64,000 nucleotides of DNA. It comes from Nitrospira sp. BO4 (GTDB lineage: Bacteria; Nitrospirota; Nitrospiria; Nitrospirales; Nitrospiraceae). How positions within the stretch are numbered: the stretch's first letter is position 1; each line of letters starts with the position of its first letter. Positions 28,220 to 37,467 of this stretch are shown piece after piece. The stretch spans positions 186,001-250,000 of the forward strand of contig JAMPUU010000024.1 of assembly GCA_030144965.1 (NCBI GenBank), given 5' to 3'. Made by a program: the position numbers and the translations under genes. The notes under the pieces were generated by a model. The model had not been told where the DNA came from. It made no database searches and saw nothing but the letters and a program-made list of their open reading frames with translations.

Positions 28220-29110
28220 ATGATACCCGCACAGTCTGCCATCGTGCTCAAACGTACGTATCCCCTCTATATCACAGTGTTCCTGTTCACGCTTATTGTA
28301 GGGAGCGCACTCATAGGCGTTCCCGCTTTCGGCCTTGTCTATGGGTATACCTGGTTAGACTGGACCATGTTCGGACTGTTGTATATCGTCACCGGACTCG
28401 GCATTACGGTCGGCTACCATCGCCTGATTTCACACAGGAGTTTCACGTGTCCCGAGTGGGTCAAGGCTGGATTATTGATCGCCGGCGGATGGGCATTGCA
28501 AAACTCTGCCCTGAAGTGGGGAGCCGATCACATCCGCCACCATGCGGCGTGCGACCAAGATGCCGATCCCTACAACGCGCAGCGTGGATTCTGGCACAGT
28601 CACTGCGGATGGCTCTTCTCCAACCAGCAGTACGCGGACGAGAAATACGCCACACGGCTGCGACAAGATCCGGTGGTCATGTGGCAGCACCGATATTACG
28701 TGCCTATTTTCCTTGCAGGATTGGCACTCCCGTTCCTAGTAGGCTTTCTCTACGGCGGCTGGGGTAGTGGGGTCGGCTGCTTTATGCTCGCCGGCGTCGG
28801 TCGGACCTTTGCCGTGCTGAATTCGACCTTTTGTATCAATTCCGTGTGCCATCTCTGGGGAAGCCAACCGCACGGCCAAGCGGATTCGAGCCGAGATAGC
28901 TGGCTGGTTTCGTTAATCACGTTCGGTGAGGGGTATCACAACTACCATCACACGTACCAAAGTGACTACCGAAACGGGCCTCGCTGGTATAATTTCGATC
29001 CCTCGAAATGGCTGATTTTCACGCTCTCCCTATTCGGACTAGCCTGGTCGCTCCGCACTGCCAATGCTGCCGAAACGAGGGTTTCAGATCTTCCGACTCC
29101 TTCGGCATAG
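28220..29110 (+). CDS. Membrane acyl desaturase (delta-9 type)
   Basis: Di-iron desaturase that would introduce a double bond into acyl chains to tune membrane fluidity. 296 residues, four predicted helices in two pairs, and the three histidine boxes HRLISH, HIRHH and HNYHH at about residues 68, 111 and 238. The only plus-strand gene in a long minus-strand stretch; it converges on ureD with 39 nt between the stops. Confidence 0.92.
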   Translation: MIPAQSAIVLKRTYPLYITVFLFTLIVGSALIGVPAFGLVYGYTWLDWTMFGLLYIVTGLGITVGYHRLISHRSFTCPEWVKAGLLIAGGWALQNSALKWGADHIRHHAACDQDADPYNAQRGFWHSHCGWLFSNQQYADEKYATRLRQDPVVMWQHRYYVPIFLAGLALPFLVGFLYGGWGSGVGCFMLAGVGRTFAVLNSTFCINSVCHLWGSQPHGQADSSRDSWLVSLITFGEGYHNYHHTYQSDYRNGPRWYNFDPSKWLIFTLSLFGLAWSLRTANAAETRVSDLPTPSA

Positions 29111-29149
29111 CCCGCAGCAACCTGCCTGGTATCGACACGCGTCTAGTTT

Positions 29150-30091
29150 TTAATATTTTCGTAAAGACACTGGCGGGAGATTCCACAATTCTTGGCGAAC
29201 GGCCGCCCATAGTGCTTCGAGCATCTGAATGAGGTCAGGGGCAGTCCTAGTCAGCAGTTTAATTGCGATACCGGGAATAGCCGGCGTTGAAACTCCGCCC
29301 AGTACCTGTCCAGGGATTTGGTCAAGTATGCCGGCCACCTTCCCTTCCAATCGTTTCCAGACATCGGATGATACCGCATCGTTCACGACATATAGTGAGG
29401 CGACATAATCCCATTCGTCTGCAAGCCCGACACAACCTAAGTCCGTCGCTGGGTCGAGGACGTAACGCTCCACAAGCGAACCTCTCGAGGCCGTCGTGAT
29501 TTGGATCTCGTTCTCCAAGTCTGTAAACGCCCATCGTTCGCCTCGCGCAATTCGCCCCGACGCGATGGCATCCCACAAGACGATGGTCGCACCCGGCTCT
29601 AATTGCGCATGAAGTGTCTGTCGGAATCGTGATCCGGCAAACGGAATCGTATGTTCCGGCAACCACTCAAGAACCGCACCGGACCCGACGGTAATCTTGA
29701 TATGCTGTTCGGAGAGCTTTCCCTCAGAGCGGTAGACACGGTTGGCGGAAGGGGCGGAAATAAGGACATGTGCGTCCCTATTCAGATTCATATCTATGGT
29801 GAGAGAGTCGCCCCCAACCAAGCCGCCTGAAGGGTTGACCAGTAGCGTGTAGGCGGCACCTGTGTCATCAAGATAAATGGGAGGAAGCAGCTTCCACGGG
29901 GTCGTGAAGTATGAGTGCGCAATAACGGTTCTGTGCTCAACCTTGGCATAGTCAAGCTTGAGTTCACCGACCCGTCCAACGAGTTCGGTCGCAAACCGTC
30001 CTGGCGGGTTTCTCCTCCGAGAGGTTTTTCTTGTTGGAGAAACACTGGCTTTCCTGGACGTTTTTTTTCGCTGTGCCCCAGGAGCCGCCAC
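29150..30091 (-). CDS. ureD: Urease accessory protein UreD
   Basis: Scaffold protein of the UreDFG complex that loads nickel into apo-urease. 313 residues; conserved LLVNPSGGLVGGDSL, SAPSANRVYRS, WLPEHTIPFAGSRF and LWDAIASGRIARGE. The first ~30 residues are very basic (several Lys/Arg clusters), unlike most UreD. GTG start two bases after the ureG stop; last gene of the urease operon. Confidence 0.95.
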   Translation of the reverse strand: MAAPGAQRKKTSRKASVSPTRKTSRRRNPPGRFATELVGRVGELKLDYAKVEHRTVIAHSYFTTPWKLLPPIYLDDTGAAYTLLVNPSGGLVGGDSLTIDMNLNRDAHVLISAPSANRVYRSEGKLSEQHIKITVGSGAVLEWLPEHTIPFAGSRFRQTLHAQLEPGATIVLWDAIASGRIARGERWAFTDLENEIQITTASRGSLVERYVLDPATDLGCVGLADEWDYVASLYVVNDAVSSDVWKRLEGKVAGILDQIPGQVLGGVSTPAIPGIAIKLLTRTAPDLIQMLEALWAAVRQELWNLPPVSLRKY

Positions 30092-30093
30092 GA

Positions 30094-30765
30094 TTATGAG
30101 CGCCTAGTCCGTTGAGGGATGCGTTCCTCCACCCAGGCTACGACGGAATCCAATCCCTCACCGGAAAGAATGTTGGTAAACGCGAACGGAAGACCACCCC
30201 GCATACGACGGGTGTCGCGATCCATGACGGACAAGTCCGCCCGAACGTGCGGCGCCAAGTCCATTTTATTGATGACGAGAAAATCCGACCGGGTGATGCC
30301 AGGTCCACCCTTTCGCGGAATCTTATCGCCTCCTGCCACATCGATCACATAGATGACATGATCGACAAGCTCGGGGCTGAAGGTTGCTGCCAGGTTGTCC
30401 CCTCCGCTTTCGAGAAAAATCAACTCGACGTCCGGATGACGGCGAAGCAGATCGTCAATAGCCTCTTGGTTATGCGAGGCATCCTCTCGGATTGCCGTAT
30501 GGGGGCACCCACCGGTTTCCACGCCAAGAATCCGATCCATCGGTAAGGCTGCGCGCTTGGTCAGAATTTCTGCGTCGATTTTTGTGAAAATGTCATTCGT
30601 CACCGCGGCCAAACTGAAGCGATCGCGCAATCGTTGGCACAATCCTTCGACGAGAGCCGTTTTTCCTGAACCGACAGGCCCACCGATCCCGATAACCGGA
30701 ATACCTTTTGTTCGAGCTTGAGTCGGACTCCAACTGTGGTTGTGTTGATGATTCAAGTCATGCAT
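30094..30765 (-). CDS. ureG: Urease accessory GTPase UreG with His-rich N terminus
   Basis: SIMIBI-class GTPase that drives nickel delivery to urease. 223 residues with P-loop GPVGSGKT (about 30-37), [15 protein letters not shown] containing the CPH nickel site, [15 protein letters not shown] and NKMDL. The N terminus [12 protein letters not shown] has four His in ten residues, a potential nickel reservoir. This matters because no ureE nickel chaperone gene is present in the operon. Confidence 0.97.
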   Translation of the reverse strand: MHDLNHQHNHSWSPTQARTKGIPVIGIGGPVGSGKTALVEGLCQRLRDRFSLAAVTNDIFTKIDAEILTKRAALPMDRILGVETGGCPHTAIREDASHNQEAIDDLLRRHPDVELIFLESGGDNLAATFSPELVDHVIYVIDVAGGDKIPRKGGPGITRSDFLVINKMDLAPHVRADLSVMDRDTRRMRGGLPFAFTNILSGEGLDSVVAWVEERIPQRTRRS

Positions 30766-30864
30766 GGCTGTTCGAATAGCGGATCACTGAAGACAACACG
30801 CCATCAGCCGCCGTTCATTTCCTTTCTGTTAGTTGCGACGCTCTCCGGTCATGGACCAGGAAGT

Positions 30865-31551
30865 TTAGGATCGGAAAAGTCTCCATTCCAAAGAACCATG
30901 ACGCATCGCGTAAATATCTTGCACCGGTGACCACGAGCTCATCAATGTCTTTGAATCACTTTCTCGGCTGATCCGCTCAATCAACGGAAGCCATTCACCC
31001 AACACTCGCTGTCCTTCATGTTGGCCAATCGGACTCAGTCGCATAGCCGCAGACACAAAACCCACCGCAGTTTGATAGAGGAATGCCGCGGCTGTTTCCT
31101 CAGGCTTCCAGCCACTCGCACCCATCGTCAGCCCGAACGTCACGGCTAGATGACCAGGAGCTCGTTCAGATTCTACTTCATCGCGATACTCATTCAGCAA
31201 CGGCTTTGCTCTGATCTGATCTGCCGCAACTCTGATAACCTGCCTGCCCATTTGACGGCTCGCCAACCGAGACTCCCGACTCAACTTTGTGGCGTCGAGT
31301 CTTCGATCAATATCGATGGCTGCATAAATTTTCCCTGACGCTCCCGCTCGAGTGGCTATTTTTGTGGCCAGCGCTTCTCGCCGACTCATCCCACCTCGCA
31401 GCAAATCTTCAATGTAGCGGGCGAGTTGATCGGAATTCTTCACGGCCCCGCCTTGCACAGCCGCTTCCAAGCCCGAAGAAAACGCGTACCCGCCAGATGG
31501 AAAGAATGTGTCGATAAACCGCAATCCTTCAAGTAACGCGGGTGTATTCAT
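30865..31551 (-). CDS. ureF: Urease accessory protein UreF
   Basis: Helical accessory protein that couples UreG to UreD during nickel insertion. 228 residues with FFPSGGYAFSSGLEAAV at the N terminus and a C-terminal SPVQDIYAMRHGSLEWRLFRS; both typical. No convincing ribosome binding site precedes either possible start (ATG 31551 or TTG 31566). It follows ureC after about 120 nt that contain a small hairpin (31639-31654). Confidence 0.94.
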   Translation of the reverse strand: MNTPALLEGLRFIDTFFPSGGYAFSSGLEAAVQGGAVKNSDQLARYIEDLLRGGMSRREALATKIATRAGASGKIYAAIDIDRRLDATKLSRESRLASRQMGRQVIRVAADQIRAKPLLNEYRDEVESERAPGHLAVTFGLTMGASGWKPEETAAAFLYQTAVGFVSAAMRLSPIGQHEGQRVLGEWLPLIERISRESDSKTLMSSWSPVQDIYAMRHGSLEWRLFRS

Positions 31552-31672
31552 GCTGAGTAGATGCAAATAGGAACAGCCGGTCAGCTACCACCAGATTTCC
31601 CCGTACTCGTAGCCGAGCCGGCTATTCGATAGGTTCCCCCGTCTTTCCAGACGGATGGTTCTCCCGTTGGAA

Positions 31673-33397
31673 TTAGAACAATTGGTACCGCTGCGCGAGC
31701 GGCAACACAATCGCCGGTTCGCAGGTGAGCGGGACCCCATCGGCCGTCACAATGTAGGTCTCCGGATTCACTTCCACTTTCGGCAGCGCGTCATTCAACT
31801 TGAGATCGCGCTTCTTCACGCTGCGGATGTTCTTCACGGCCGCGATGCGCCGCTGTAACCCAAGCCGCTTGGGGATCTCATGATCCAAGGCAGCCTGTGA
31901 CACGAAGGTAAAGCTCGTGCTGGACAGTGCGCGACCGAACGCACCGAACATCGGCCGACTAATGACAGGCTCCGGCGTCGGAATCGACGCGTTGGGATCG
32001 CCCATTTGCGCTTGAGCGATGAAGCCACTCTTCAACACCATCTCCGGTTTTACACCGAAGAACTCCGGCCGCCAGATGACGAGATCGGCGACTTTTCCAA
32101 CTTCAACCGAACCCACTTCATGAGCGATGCCGTGTGCAATGGCCGGATTAATCGTATACTTGGCCACATAGCGCCGAACCCGGAAGTTGTCGTGCTGCGC
32201 AGAATCTCTTCCGCTGGCTGGTGCAAGGTGGCCACGTTGCGCCTTCATCTTATGGGCGGCCTGCCACGTGCGGGTGATGACTTCTCCGATACGGCCCATG
32301 GCTTGCGAGTCCGATGACATGATGCTGATCGCACCCATGTCATGCAGAATGTCTTCCGCCGCAATGGTCTCACGCCGGATGCGGGATTCCGCGAACGCCA
32401 CGTCTTCGGGGATCCGCGGGTTCAGATTGTGGCACACGATCAGCATGTCGAGATGCTCATCCATCGTGTTCACGGTAAACGGCATCGTGGGGTTGGTTGA
32501 GGACGGCAGCACATTGGGCTCACCGCAAATCTTGATGATGTCCGGCGCGTGACCACCCCCTGCCCCTTCCGTGTGGAAACTATGGATCGATCGTCCCTTG
32601 ATGGCCTTGATGGTGTCCTCAATATACCCGGCTTCATTGAGCGTATCGGTATGAATGGCAACCTGCACGTCATACCGCTCCGCGACGCTCAAACAGGTGT
32701 CGATCGCAGCCGGGGTGGTGCCCCAGTCTTCATGCAGCTTCAACCCGATGGCACCAGCTTCGATTTGCTCGTTCAAACCTTCGGGTCGAGACGCATTGCC
32801 CTTCCCCAAGAAGCCGAGATTGATCGGAATACCCTCAGAGGCTTCCAACATGCGATGAATATTCCATGGTCCAGGTGTACAGGTCGTCGCACTAGTTCCA
32901 CTGGAAGGGCCGGTTCCGCCGCCGATCATCGTGGTGAGGCCGGCAGACAGCGCTTCCCAACATTGTTGTGGACAGATGAAGTGGATATGCGTATCGATAC
33001 CGCCGGCCGTGATGATACGGCCTTCTCCAGAAATCGCTTCCGTTCCGGGACCAATCTCCATGCCCGGCGTGACATTCGGCATCAGATCTGAATTTCCGGA
33101 TTTGCCGATGCCGACGATGCGGCCGTCCTTGATGCCGATGTCCGCCTTGATCACACCGGTGTAGTCGAGGATGAGCGCATTGGTAATCACCGTGTCGAGC
33201 TGACCGCTGGCGCTTGTCGCCCGAGCCGACTGCCCCATCCCGTCACGAATAGTTTTCCCACCGCCGAAAACCGCCTCTTCCCCGGGGACAGTCAAATCTT
33301 CTTCGACCTCGATGATCAAATCTGTATCGGCAAGTCGGACACGATCGCCGGTGGTTGGACCGTACAGAGATGCGTATTGTTTGCGTGGAATTTTCAC
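31673..33397 (-). CDS. ureC: Urease alpha (catalytic) subunit UreC
   Basis: Hydrolyses urea to ammonia and carbamate at a dinuclear nickel site. 574 residues, normal length. Nickel ligands and catalytic residues are seen: H137/H139 in HIHFICPQQ, carbamylated K220 in [10 protein letters not shown]249 in [10 protein letters not shown]275 in [13 protein letters not shown] and the Asp of SSDSQAMGR. The mobile flap has CHNL at 322-325: the flap Cys and the catalytic His are kept, while the following His of the Klebsiella enzyme (CHHL) is Asn. Its start overlaps the end of ureB by 4 nt. Confidence 0.98.
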   Translation of the reverse strand: MKIPRKQYASLYGPTTGDRVRLADTDLIIEVEEDLTVPGEEAVFGGGKTIRDGMGQSARATSASGQLDTVITNALILDYTGVIKADIGIKDGRIVGIGKSGNSDLMPNVTPGMEIGPGTEAISGEGRIITAGGIDTHIHFICPQQCWEALSAGLTTMIGGGTGPSSGTSATTCTPGPWNIHRMLEASEGIPINLGFLGKGNASRPEGLNEQIEAGAIGLKLHEDWGTTPAAIDTCLSVAERYDVQVAIHTDTLNEAGYIEDTIKAIKGRSIHSFHTEGAGGGHAPDIIKICGEPNVLPSSTNPTMPFTVNTMDEHLDMLIVCHNLNPRIPEDVAFAESRIRRETIAAEDILHDMGAISIMSSDSQAMGRIGEVITRTWQAAHKMKAQRGHLAPASGRDSAQHDNFRVRRYVAKYTINPAIAHGIAHEVGSVEVGKVADLVIWRPEFFGVKPEMVLKSGFIAQAQMGDPNASIPTPEPVISRPMFGAFGRALSSTSFTFVSQAALDHEIPKRLGLQRRIAAVKNIRSVKKRDLKLNDALPKVEVNPETYIVTADGVPLTCEPAIVLPLAQRYQLF

Positions 33398-34062
33398 CGG
33401 GCTCCTCCTTTTCCAAATCCGCGATCAGCAGCGAGTGACACTGCCTTGGCTTTGACCTTTGGATCATCCAATGATCCTTCCGTCAATCCGTTCACGCCTT
33501 GTGCAAGTCGGTTGCCGCCAAAGGCCACGAGCGGCACTTTTTTCTCTTCTCCTGGTTCAAACCGAACCGCTGTCCCGGCTGGAATAGCGAGTCGGAACCC
33601 GAATGCCTGTTCACGGTCAAACTTGAGCGCGCGATTGGATTCGAAGAAGTGGCAGTGAGACCCAATCTGGATTGGTCGATCACCCAAATTCTTTACCAGC
33701 ACATCTTTTGTCTCTCGCCCCTTGAACACCTCGATGTCACCAGCCACCGTCATAATCTCACCGGGTATGATCGGAGCCGCCAGCTCGGCTTTCACCGCAG
33801 CGGCTAACGCTTCCTTTGATCTCTGAGGTGCATCCTGCTTCTTCATTTTAGCTCCTCCTGTTCCGCTGACTTTTCTCATCAGCGATTCATTCGCAGCATG
33901 AGCCATTCCTTGTTGACCCGCATTTCCCAAGAGCGAGATCGCCCCGATTCCCGCCGCAACACGTCCACCCTCTGCAAGGAACTCTCGCCTGGATGGTCCA
34001 GCCTTAGGAGCAGCCTCTCCTGCTTTGACGTCCTTCAAACCTCGTGAATCTTTCGCTTTCAT
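33394..34062 (-). CDS. ureB: Urease beta subunit UreB with N-terminal Tat-type leader
   Basis: Structural beta subunit of urease; the C-terminal ~140 residues are ordinary UreB ([57 protein letters not shown]-like end). Unusually, about 84 residues precede it: a polar start, SRREFL at 24-29, a hydrophobic stretch ([12 protein letters not shown]) and an AHAA site near 56-59, that is a twin-arginine-type signal. The start at 34062 has AAGGAG 9 nt upstream. A second in-frame ATG at 33846 is preceded by AGGAGG at 33854-33859 with ideal 7-nt spacing and would give a 150-residue, leaderless UreB. Both products may be made. The leader resembles that of UrtA, encoded 6 kb away. Confidence 0.92.
   Translation of the reverse strand: MKAKDSRGLKDVKAGEAAPKAGPSRREFLAEGGRVAAGIGAISLLGNAGQQGMAHAANESLMRKVSGTGGAKMKKQDAPQRSKEALAAAVKAELAAPIIPGEIMTVAGDIEVFKGRETKDVLVKNLGDRPIQIGSHCHFFESNRALKFDREQAFGFRLAIPAGTAVRFEPGEEKKVPLVAFGGNRLAQGVNGLTEGSLDDPKVKAKAVSLAADRGFGKGGAR
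33854..33859 (-). promoter_or_regulatory. Strong internal ribosome binding site within ureB
   Basis: AGGAGG on the minus strand, 7 nt before the in-frame ATG at 33846-33844. It supports an internal start that yields a normal-length cytoplasmic UreB. Confidence 0.7.
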
Positions 34063-34204
34063 GTTCCCTAACTCCTTTTGATACTCGGCAAAACGCAAAC
34101 CTTTTCTGACAATCCCTTGTGTTCAAGAAATCATTCAAGACATCACCCTCTGTCGGCCTTTACCGTTCGGCACAGGTCATATAAGGGCATATACTTGTGC
34201 ATGC

Positions 34205-34507
34205 TTACTGGATTGGATTGTGGACGGTAACGAGCTTCGTGCCATCCGGGAATGTTCCTTCCACCTGAAATTCGCGGATCATCTCAGGAACGCCAGGCAT
34301 CACATCCTTGCGCGAAAGAAGCTGTGTACCATAAGTCATCAATTCAGCGACGGTTTTTCCATCACGAATACCTTCCAACACGGCGGCAGTGAGGTAGGCA
34401 ACCGCCTCGGGGTGATTCAGCTTGAGACCTCGCTTTTTACGGTCGGTTGCAAGCTGGGCTGCAACATAGATCATCAGCTTGTCCTGCTCTCTCGGACTTA
34501 AACGCAT
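34205..34507 (-). CDS. ureA: Urease gamma subunit UreA
   Basis: Small structural subunit of urease, 100 residues, full family length, with [13 protein letters not shown] at the N terminus, [13 protein letters not shown] and a C-terminal [20 protein letters not shown]. First gene of the leftward urease operon; 142 nt separate it from ureB. Confidence 0.97.
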   Translation of the reverse strand: MRLSPREQDKLMIYVAAQLATDRKKRGLKLNHPEAVAYLTAAVLEGIRDGKTVAELMTYGTQLLSRKDVMPGVPEMIREFQVEGTFPDGTKLVTVHNPIQ

Positions 34508-34812
34508 AGCTCCTCCTTCCTAAGGTTAAGACTTGAGACGCAACTGCTTTCAAATGGCAAACCGTTACTGTGATGATAAATGTGATGATCTTGGATTTTA
34601 GTACGTTCAGAGAGGGGAGCACTTACTACTGCACCGACGGCTAAACAAAACCAGATACATCAGCCCGTCCCACCTCTCTTAGGTTGGGAATTGTTACCCT
34701 AATCGTCTCGTCTTACAAACAACCAAACATGTATCGAGTGAGCACCGAACTCATCCAGCAACGGGTACTTACCACAGCCCGGGAGATAGAGTCCAGCTTT
34801 CCGGCCTGACTC
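34508..34812. other. Intergenic region between urtE and ureA
   Basis: About 305 nt without a credible gene. It must hold the end of the urt transcript and any promoter of ureA. A weak bulged hairpin (TCCCACCT/AGGTTGGGA, near 34668-34690) is the only structure noticed; no clear terminator or sigma-70 promoter was found, so read-through from urt into ure is possible. Confidence 0.5.
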
Positions 34813-35547
34813 TTATACCGTCAGGTGTTGTCTCACCATGTCCGCATTCAACTCCGTGCTCTTGCCCTGCGCCTTCACTGCTCCTTTGGCCATGACGACA
34901 TACTTCTCCGCAAGTCTGGCAGCGAAGTGGAGGCCCTGTTCGACCAACAGAATCGCGAAGCGCCGAGAATTCTTGAACCCTATGATGACATCCTCAATCT
35001 GGTCGACGATCGACGGCTGAATTCCTTCGGTCGGCTCGTCTAGCAACAAGAGCTTGGGGCTCGATAAAATGGCTCGCCCAATCGCGAGCTGTTGTTGCTC
35101 TCCTCCACTGAGCACACCGCCGGGCCGGTGGAGGATCTGTGTCAACTTCGGGAAGAGATGATAGACCTCCTCGAAGGCTTCCTTCTCGGAGACATCACCA
35201 CTGATGGAGGGCCGGTTCCAGTACCCAAGAAGGAGGTTTTGATGCACCGTCAGGTGGGGGATGATTTCTCGCCCTTGCGGTACATACGCTAGCCCCTTTC
35301 TTGCTCTGATATCTGTACGATCATGCGTGATATCCGAACCATCAAATGTAATTTTCCCTGAACGGGCGGGAAGCAAACCTGTCAACGTCTTTAATGTGGT
35401 CGTCTTTCCCATGCCGTTTCTGCCCATCAGACAAACCACTTCTCCCGCATCAATCGTAAAGGAAACGTTCCGAAGAATATGGCTCTCGCCATAGTACGCA
35501 TTGATGTTTTCAAGTACCAGCGTTACCCGATTCGCCTCTTGTGCCAT
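34813..35547 (-). CDS. urtE: Urea ABC transporter ATPase UrtE
   Basis: LivF-type nucleotide-binding subunit of the urea importer. 244 residues: Walker A GRNGMGKTT, signature LSGGEQQQLAIGRAI, Walker B LLLLDEPTEGIQPS. The sequence INAYYGESHILRN is typical of UrtE. Start at ATG 35547. Last gene of urtABCDE. Confidence 0.96.
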   Translation of the reverse strand: MAQEANRVTLVLENINAYYGESHILRNVSFTIDAGEVVCLMGRNGMGKTTTLKTLTGLLPARSGKITFDGSDITHDRTDIRARKGLAYVPQGREIIPHLTVHQNLLLGYWNRPSISGDVSEKEAFEEVYHLFPKLTQILHRPGGVLSGGEQQQLAIGRAILSSPKLLLLDEPTEGIQPSIVDQIEDVIIGFKNSRRFAILLVEQGLHFAARLAEKYVVMAKGAVKAQGKSTELNADMVRQHLTV

Positions 35548-35572
35548 AGCCAAATGTCTTTCTTTTCCTTAC

Positions 35573-36337
35573 TTAATGCGCGACCTTCGCGCGACCGAGG
35601 TAGATTTCCCGGACATGATCATCAGCCTGAACTTTTTCGACCGTTCCTTCACAAATGACGGTCCCCTCCGCCAAGACGGTGACAATACGCGCGATTTGCC
35701 GGACAAAGTCCATGTCATGTTCAATCACGACGATCGCGTGTTTTTTAGCAAGGGCCATCAGCAATCGGCCGGTCTGTTCCGTCTCCTTATCGCTCATGCC
35801 GGCGACCGGTTCGTCTACTAACAGAAGCGAAGGGTCCTGCAAAATGACCATGCCGATTTCAAGCCACTGCTTCTGACCATGCGATAAGGATCCGGCGCGC
35901 GCATGGGCATGCTCCGTCAATCCTATGGTTTCCAATACTTCACTGATTTGCTCTCGTTCCGCCGGTGACGAACGCCCGACCAACGTTGGGAAGACTCCTT
36001 TGCTCGCCCGCTTCACTGAAAGATCCAAGTTCTGCCAGACCGACAGGTTGCCATAGACCGAAGGGGCTTGGAACTTACGCCCCACTCCGAGCTTTGTGAT
36101 GTCCTCCGCATTCTTGCCGACTAAATTATTGTCCTTGCCGAAAATGACCTTGCCGGACGCCGGTTTGGTCTTGCCGCAAATCACGTCGAGCAACGTGGTC
36201 TTGCCGGCGCCGTTCGGACCGATCACCACGCGGAGCTCATTGTAGTGGACGCTGAAGTTACAATTGTTCAGGGCCTTGAACCCATCGTAGTCGACAATCA
36301 CATTTTCGCAGTTGAGAATTAAGTCCCCGTCCGTCAC
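35573..36337 (-). CDS. urtD: Urea ABC transporter ATPase UrtD
   Basis: LivG-type ATPase of the urea importer, 254 residues: VDYDGFKALNNCNF, Walker A GPNGAGKTTLLD, signature LSHGQKQWLEIGMV and LLLVDEPVAGMSDKE with the Met-Ser-Asp typical of UrtD. Its start overlaps the urtC stop by 4 nt. Confidence 0.96.
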   Translation of the reverse strand: MTDGDLILNCENVIVDYDGFKALNNCNFSVHYNELRVVIGPNGAGKTTLLDVICGKTKPASGKVIFGKDNNLVGKNAEDITKLGVGRKFQAPSVYGNLSVWQNLDLSVKRASKGVFPTLVGRSSPAEREQISEVLETIGLTEHAHARAGSLSHGQKQWLEIGMVILQDPSLLLVDEPVAGMSDKETEQTGRLLMALAKKHAIVVIEHDMDFVRQIARIVTVLAEGTVICEGTVEKVQADDHVREIYLGRAKVAH

Positions 36338-37467
36338 GCTGCGGTACTCCCTTCAGCCTTGATTAAAGGCGAGTGCGAATTCTTTCGAGTACTCAATTTA
36401 CGAATGATGCCGATAAGTCCATCCGGGAACAACGTCACCACGACCACAAAAAGTCCGCCCAGAATGAACGGCCAGGCTTCCGGGAAATAGTTCGTCAACA
36501 CACTGCGGCCATAGTTGACGGCGACGGCCCCCAAGATGGCGCCAACCAACGTGCCGCGCCCTCCGACCGCCACCCAAATGACCACTTCAAGGGACGGCAA
36601 CACTCCGATTTGTGCCGGTGTAATGATGCCGACCTGCGGCACGTACAGCATCCCTGCTAATCCTGCCAGCCCAGCCGCCACGACAAATACGAAGAGCTTG
36701 TAAACCCATGGCGTATACCCCGAAAATGTGACTCGCGATTCGCTGTCTCGTATCGCGATAAGTACTTTTCCCGCTCGCGAGGCGACAATCCAACGGCAAA
36801 AGAGGTAGGAGGCGGCAAGGGCCACGACTGTCAGGATATAAAGCCCGCGCTGCGTCGAGGGATCAGAAAGCCGGAAGCCAAGTAACTGCTTGAAGTCGGT
36901 CAATCCGTTGGTTCCGCCAAGCCGTGTCTCATTTCGATTGAAAACCAGCCAGGCTGCAAAGGCCAACGCCTGCGTGATGATGGCAAAATAAACTCCCTTA
37001 ATTCTGCTGCGGAACGCTAGAAACCCGAAGATCGTCGCGAAGATCACCGGAACAAGCATCGCCCCTAAGAAACCCCCAATAAAACTCTTGAATGGATACC
37101 AAAAGAAGGGCAATTCCTTGACCTGGGTCCAAACCATGAAGTCCGGCAGTTCGCTGCCATACACGCTTTCCTTGCCGATCTGCAGTGCCAGATACATCCC
37201 CATGCAATAGGCGCCGAAGCCGAAAAAGACTCCCTGGCCCAAACTGAGGACGCCGCAATAGCCCCAAATCAGATCCAATCCAAGCGCAAGGATGGCAAAG
37301 GCCAAGAACTTGCCGAATTGATTCAATCGAAAGTCGGAGAGGTGGAACCAAGAGTCTTCGGAAGGCAACACATTCAATAACGGCAGGACCACTAAGAAAA
37401 TGAACCCTGCCGCATAAAAGGCTAGTGTTTCGCGGCTGTCTTGTTGTGGGACCGTTTGTTCAGGCAT
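36334..37467 (-). CDS. urtC: Urea ABC transporter permease UrtC
   Basis: LivM-type inner-membrane permease, about 377 residues and ten helices, with GYCGVLSLGQGVFFGFGAYC and the GRGTLVGAILGA coupling region. The start at 37467 has GGAG 5 nt upstream and overlaps the end of urtB; a start 24 nt further upstream lies inside urtB. Confidence 0.95.
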   Translation of the reverse strand: MPEQTVPQQDSRETLAFYAAGFIFLVVLPLLNVLPSEDSWFHLSDFRLNQFGKFLAFAILALGLDLIWGYCGVLSLGQGVFFGFGAYCMGMYLALQIGKESVYGSELPDFMVWTQVKELPFFWYPFKSFIGGFLGAMLVPVIFATIFGFLAFRSRIKGVYFAIITQALAFAAWLVFNRNETRLGGTNGLTDFKQLLGFRLSDPSTQRGLYILTVVALAASYLFCRWIVASRAGKVLIAIRDSESRVTFSGYTPWVYKLFVFVVAAGLAGLAGMLYVPQVGIITPAQIGVLPSLEVVIWVAVGGRGTLVGAILGAVAVNYGRSVLTNYFPEAWPFILGGLFVVVVTLFPDGLIGIIRKLSTRKNSHSPLIKAEGSTAA

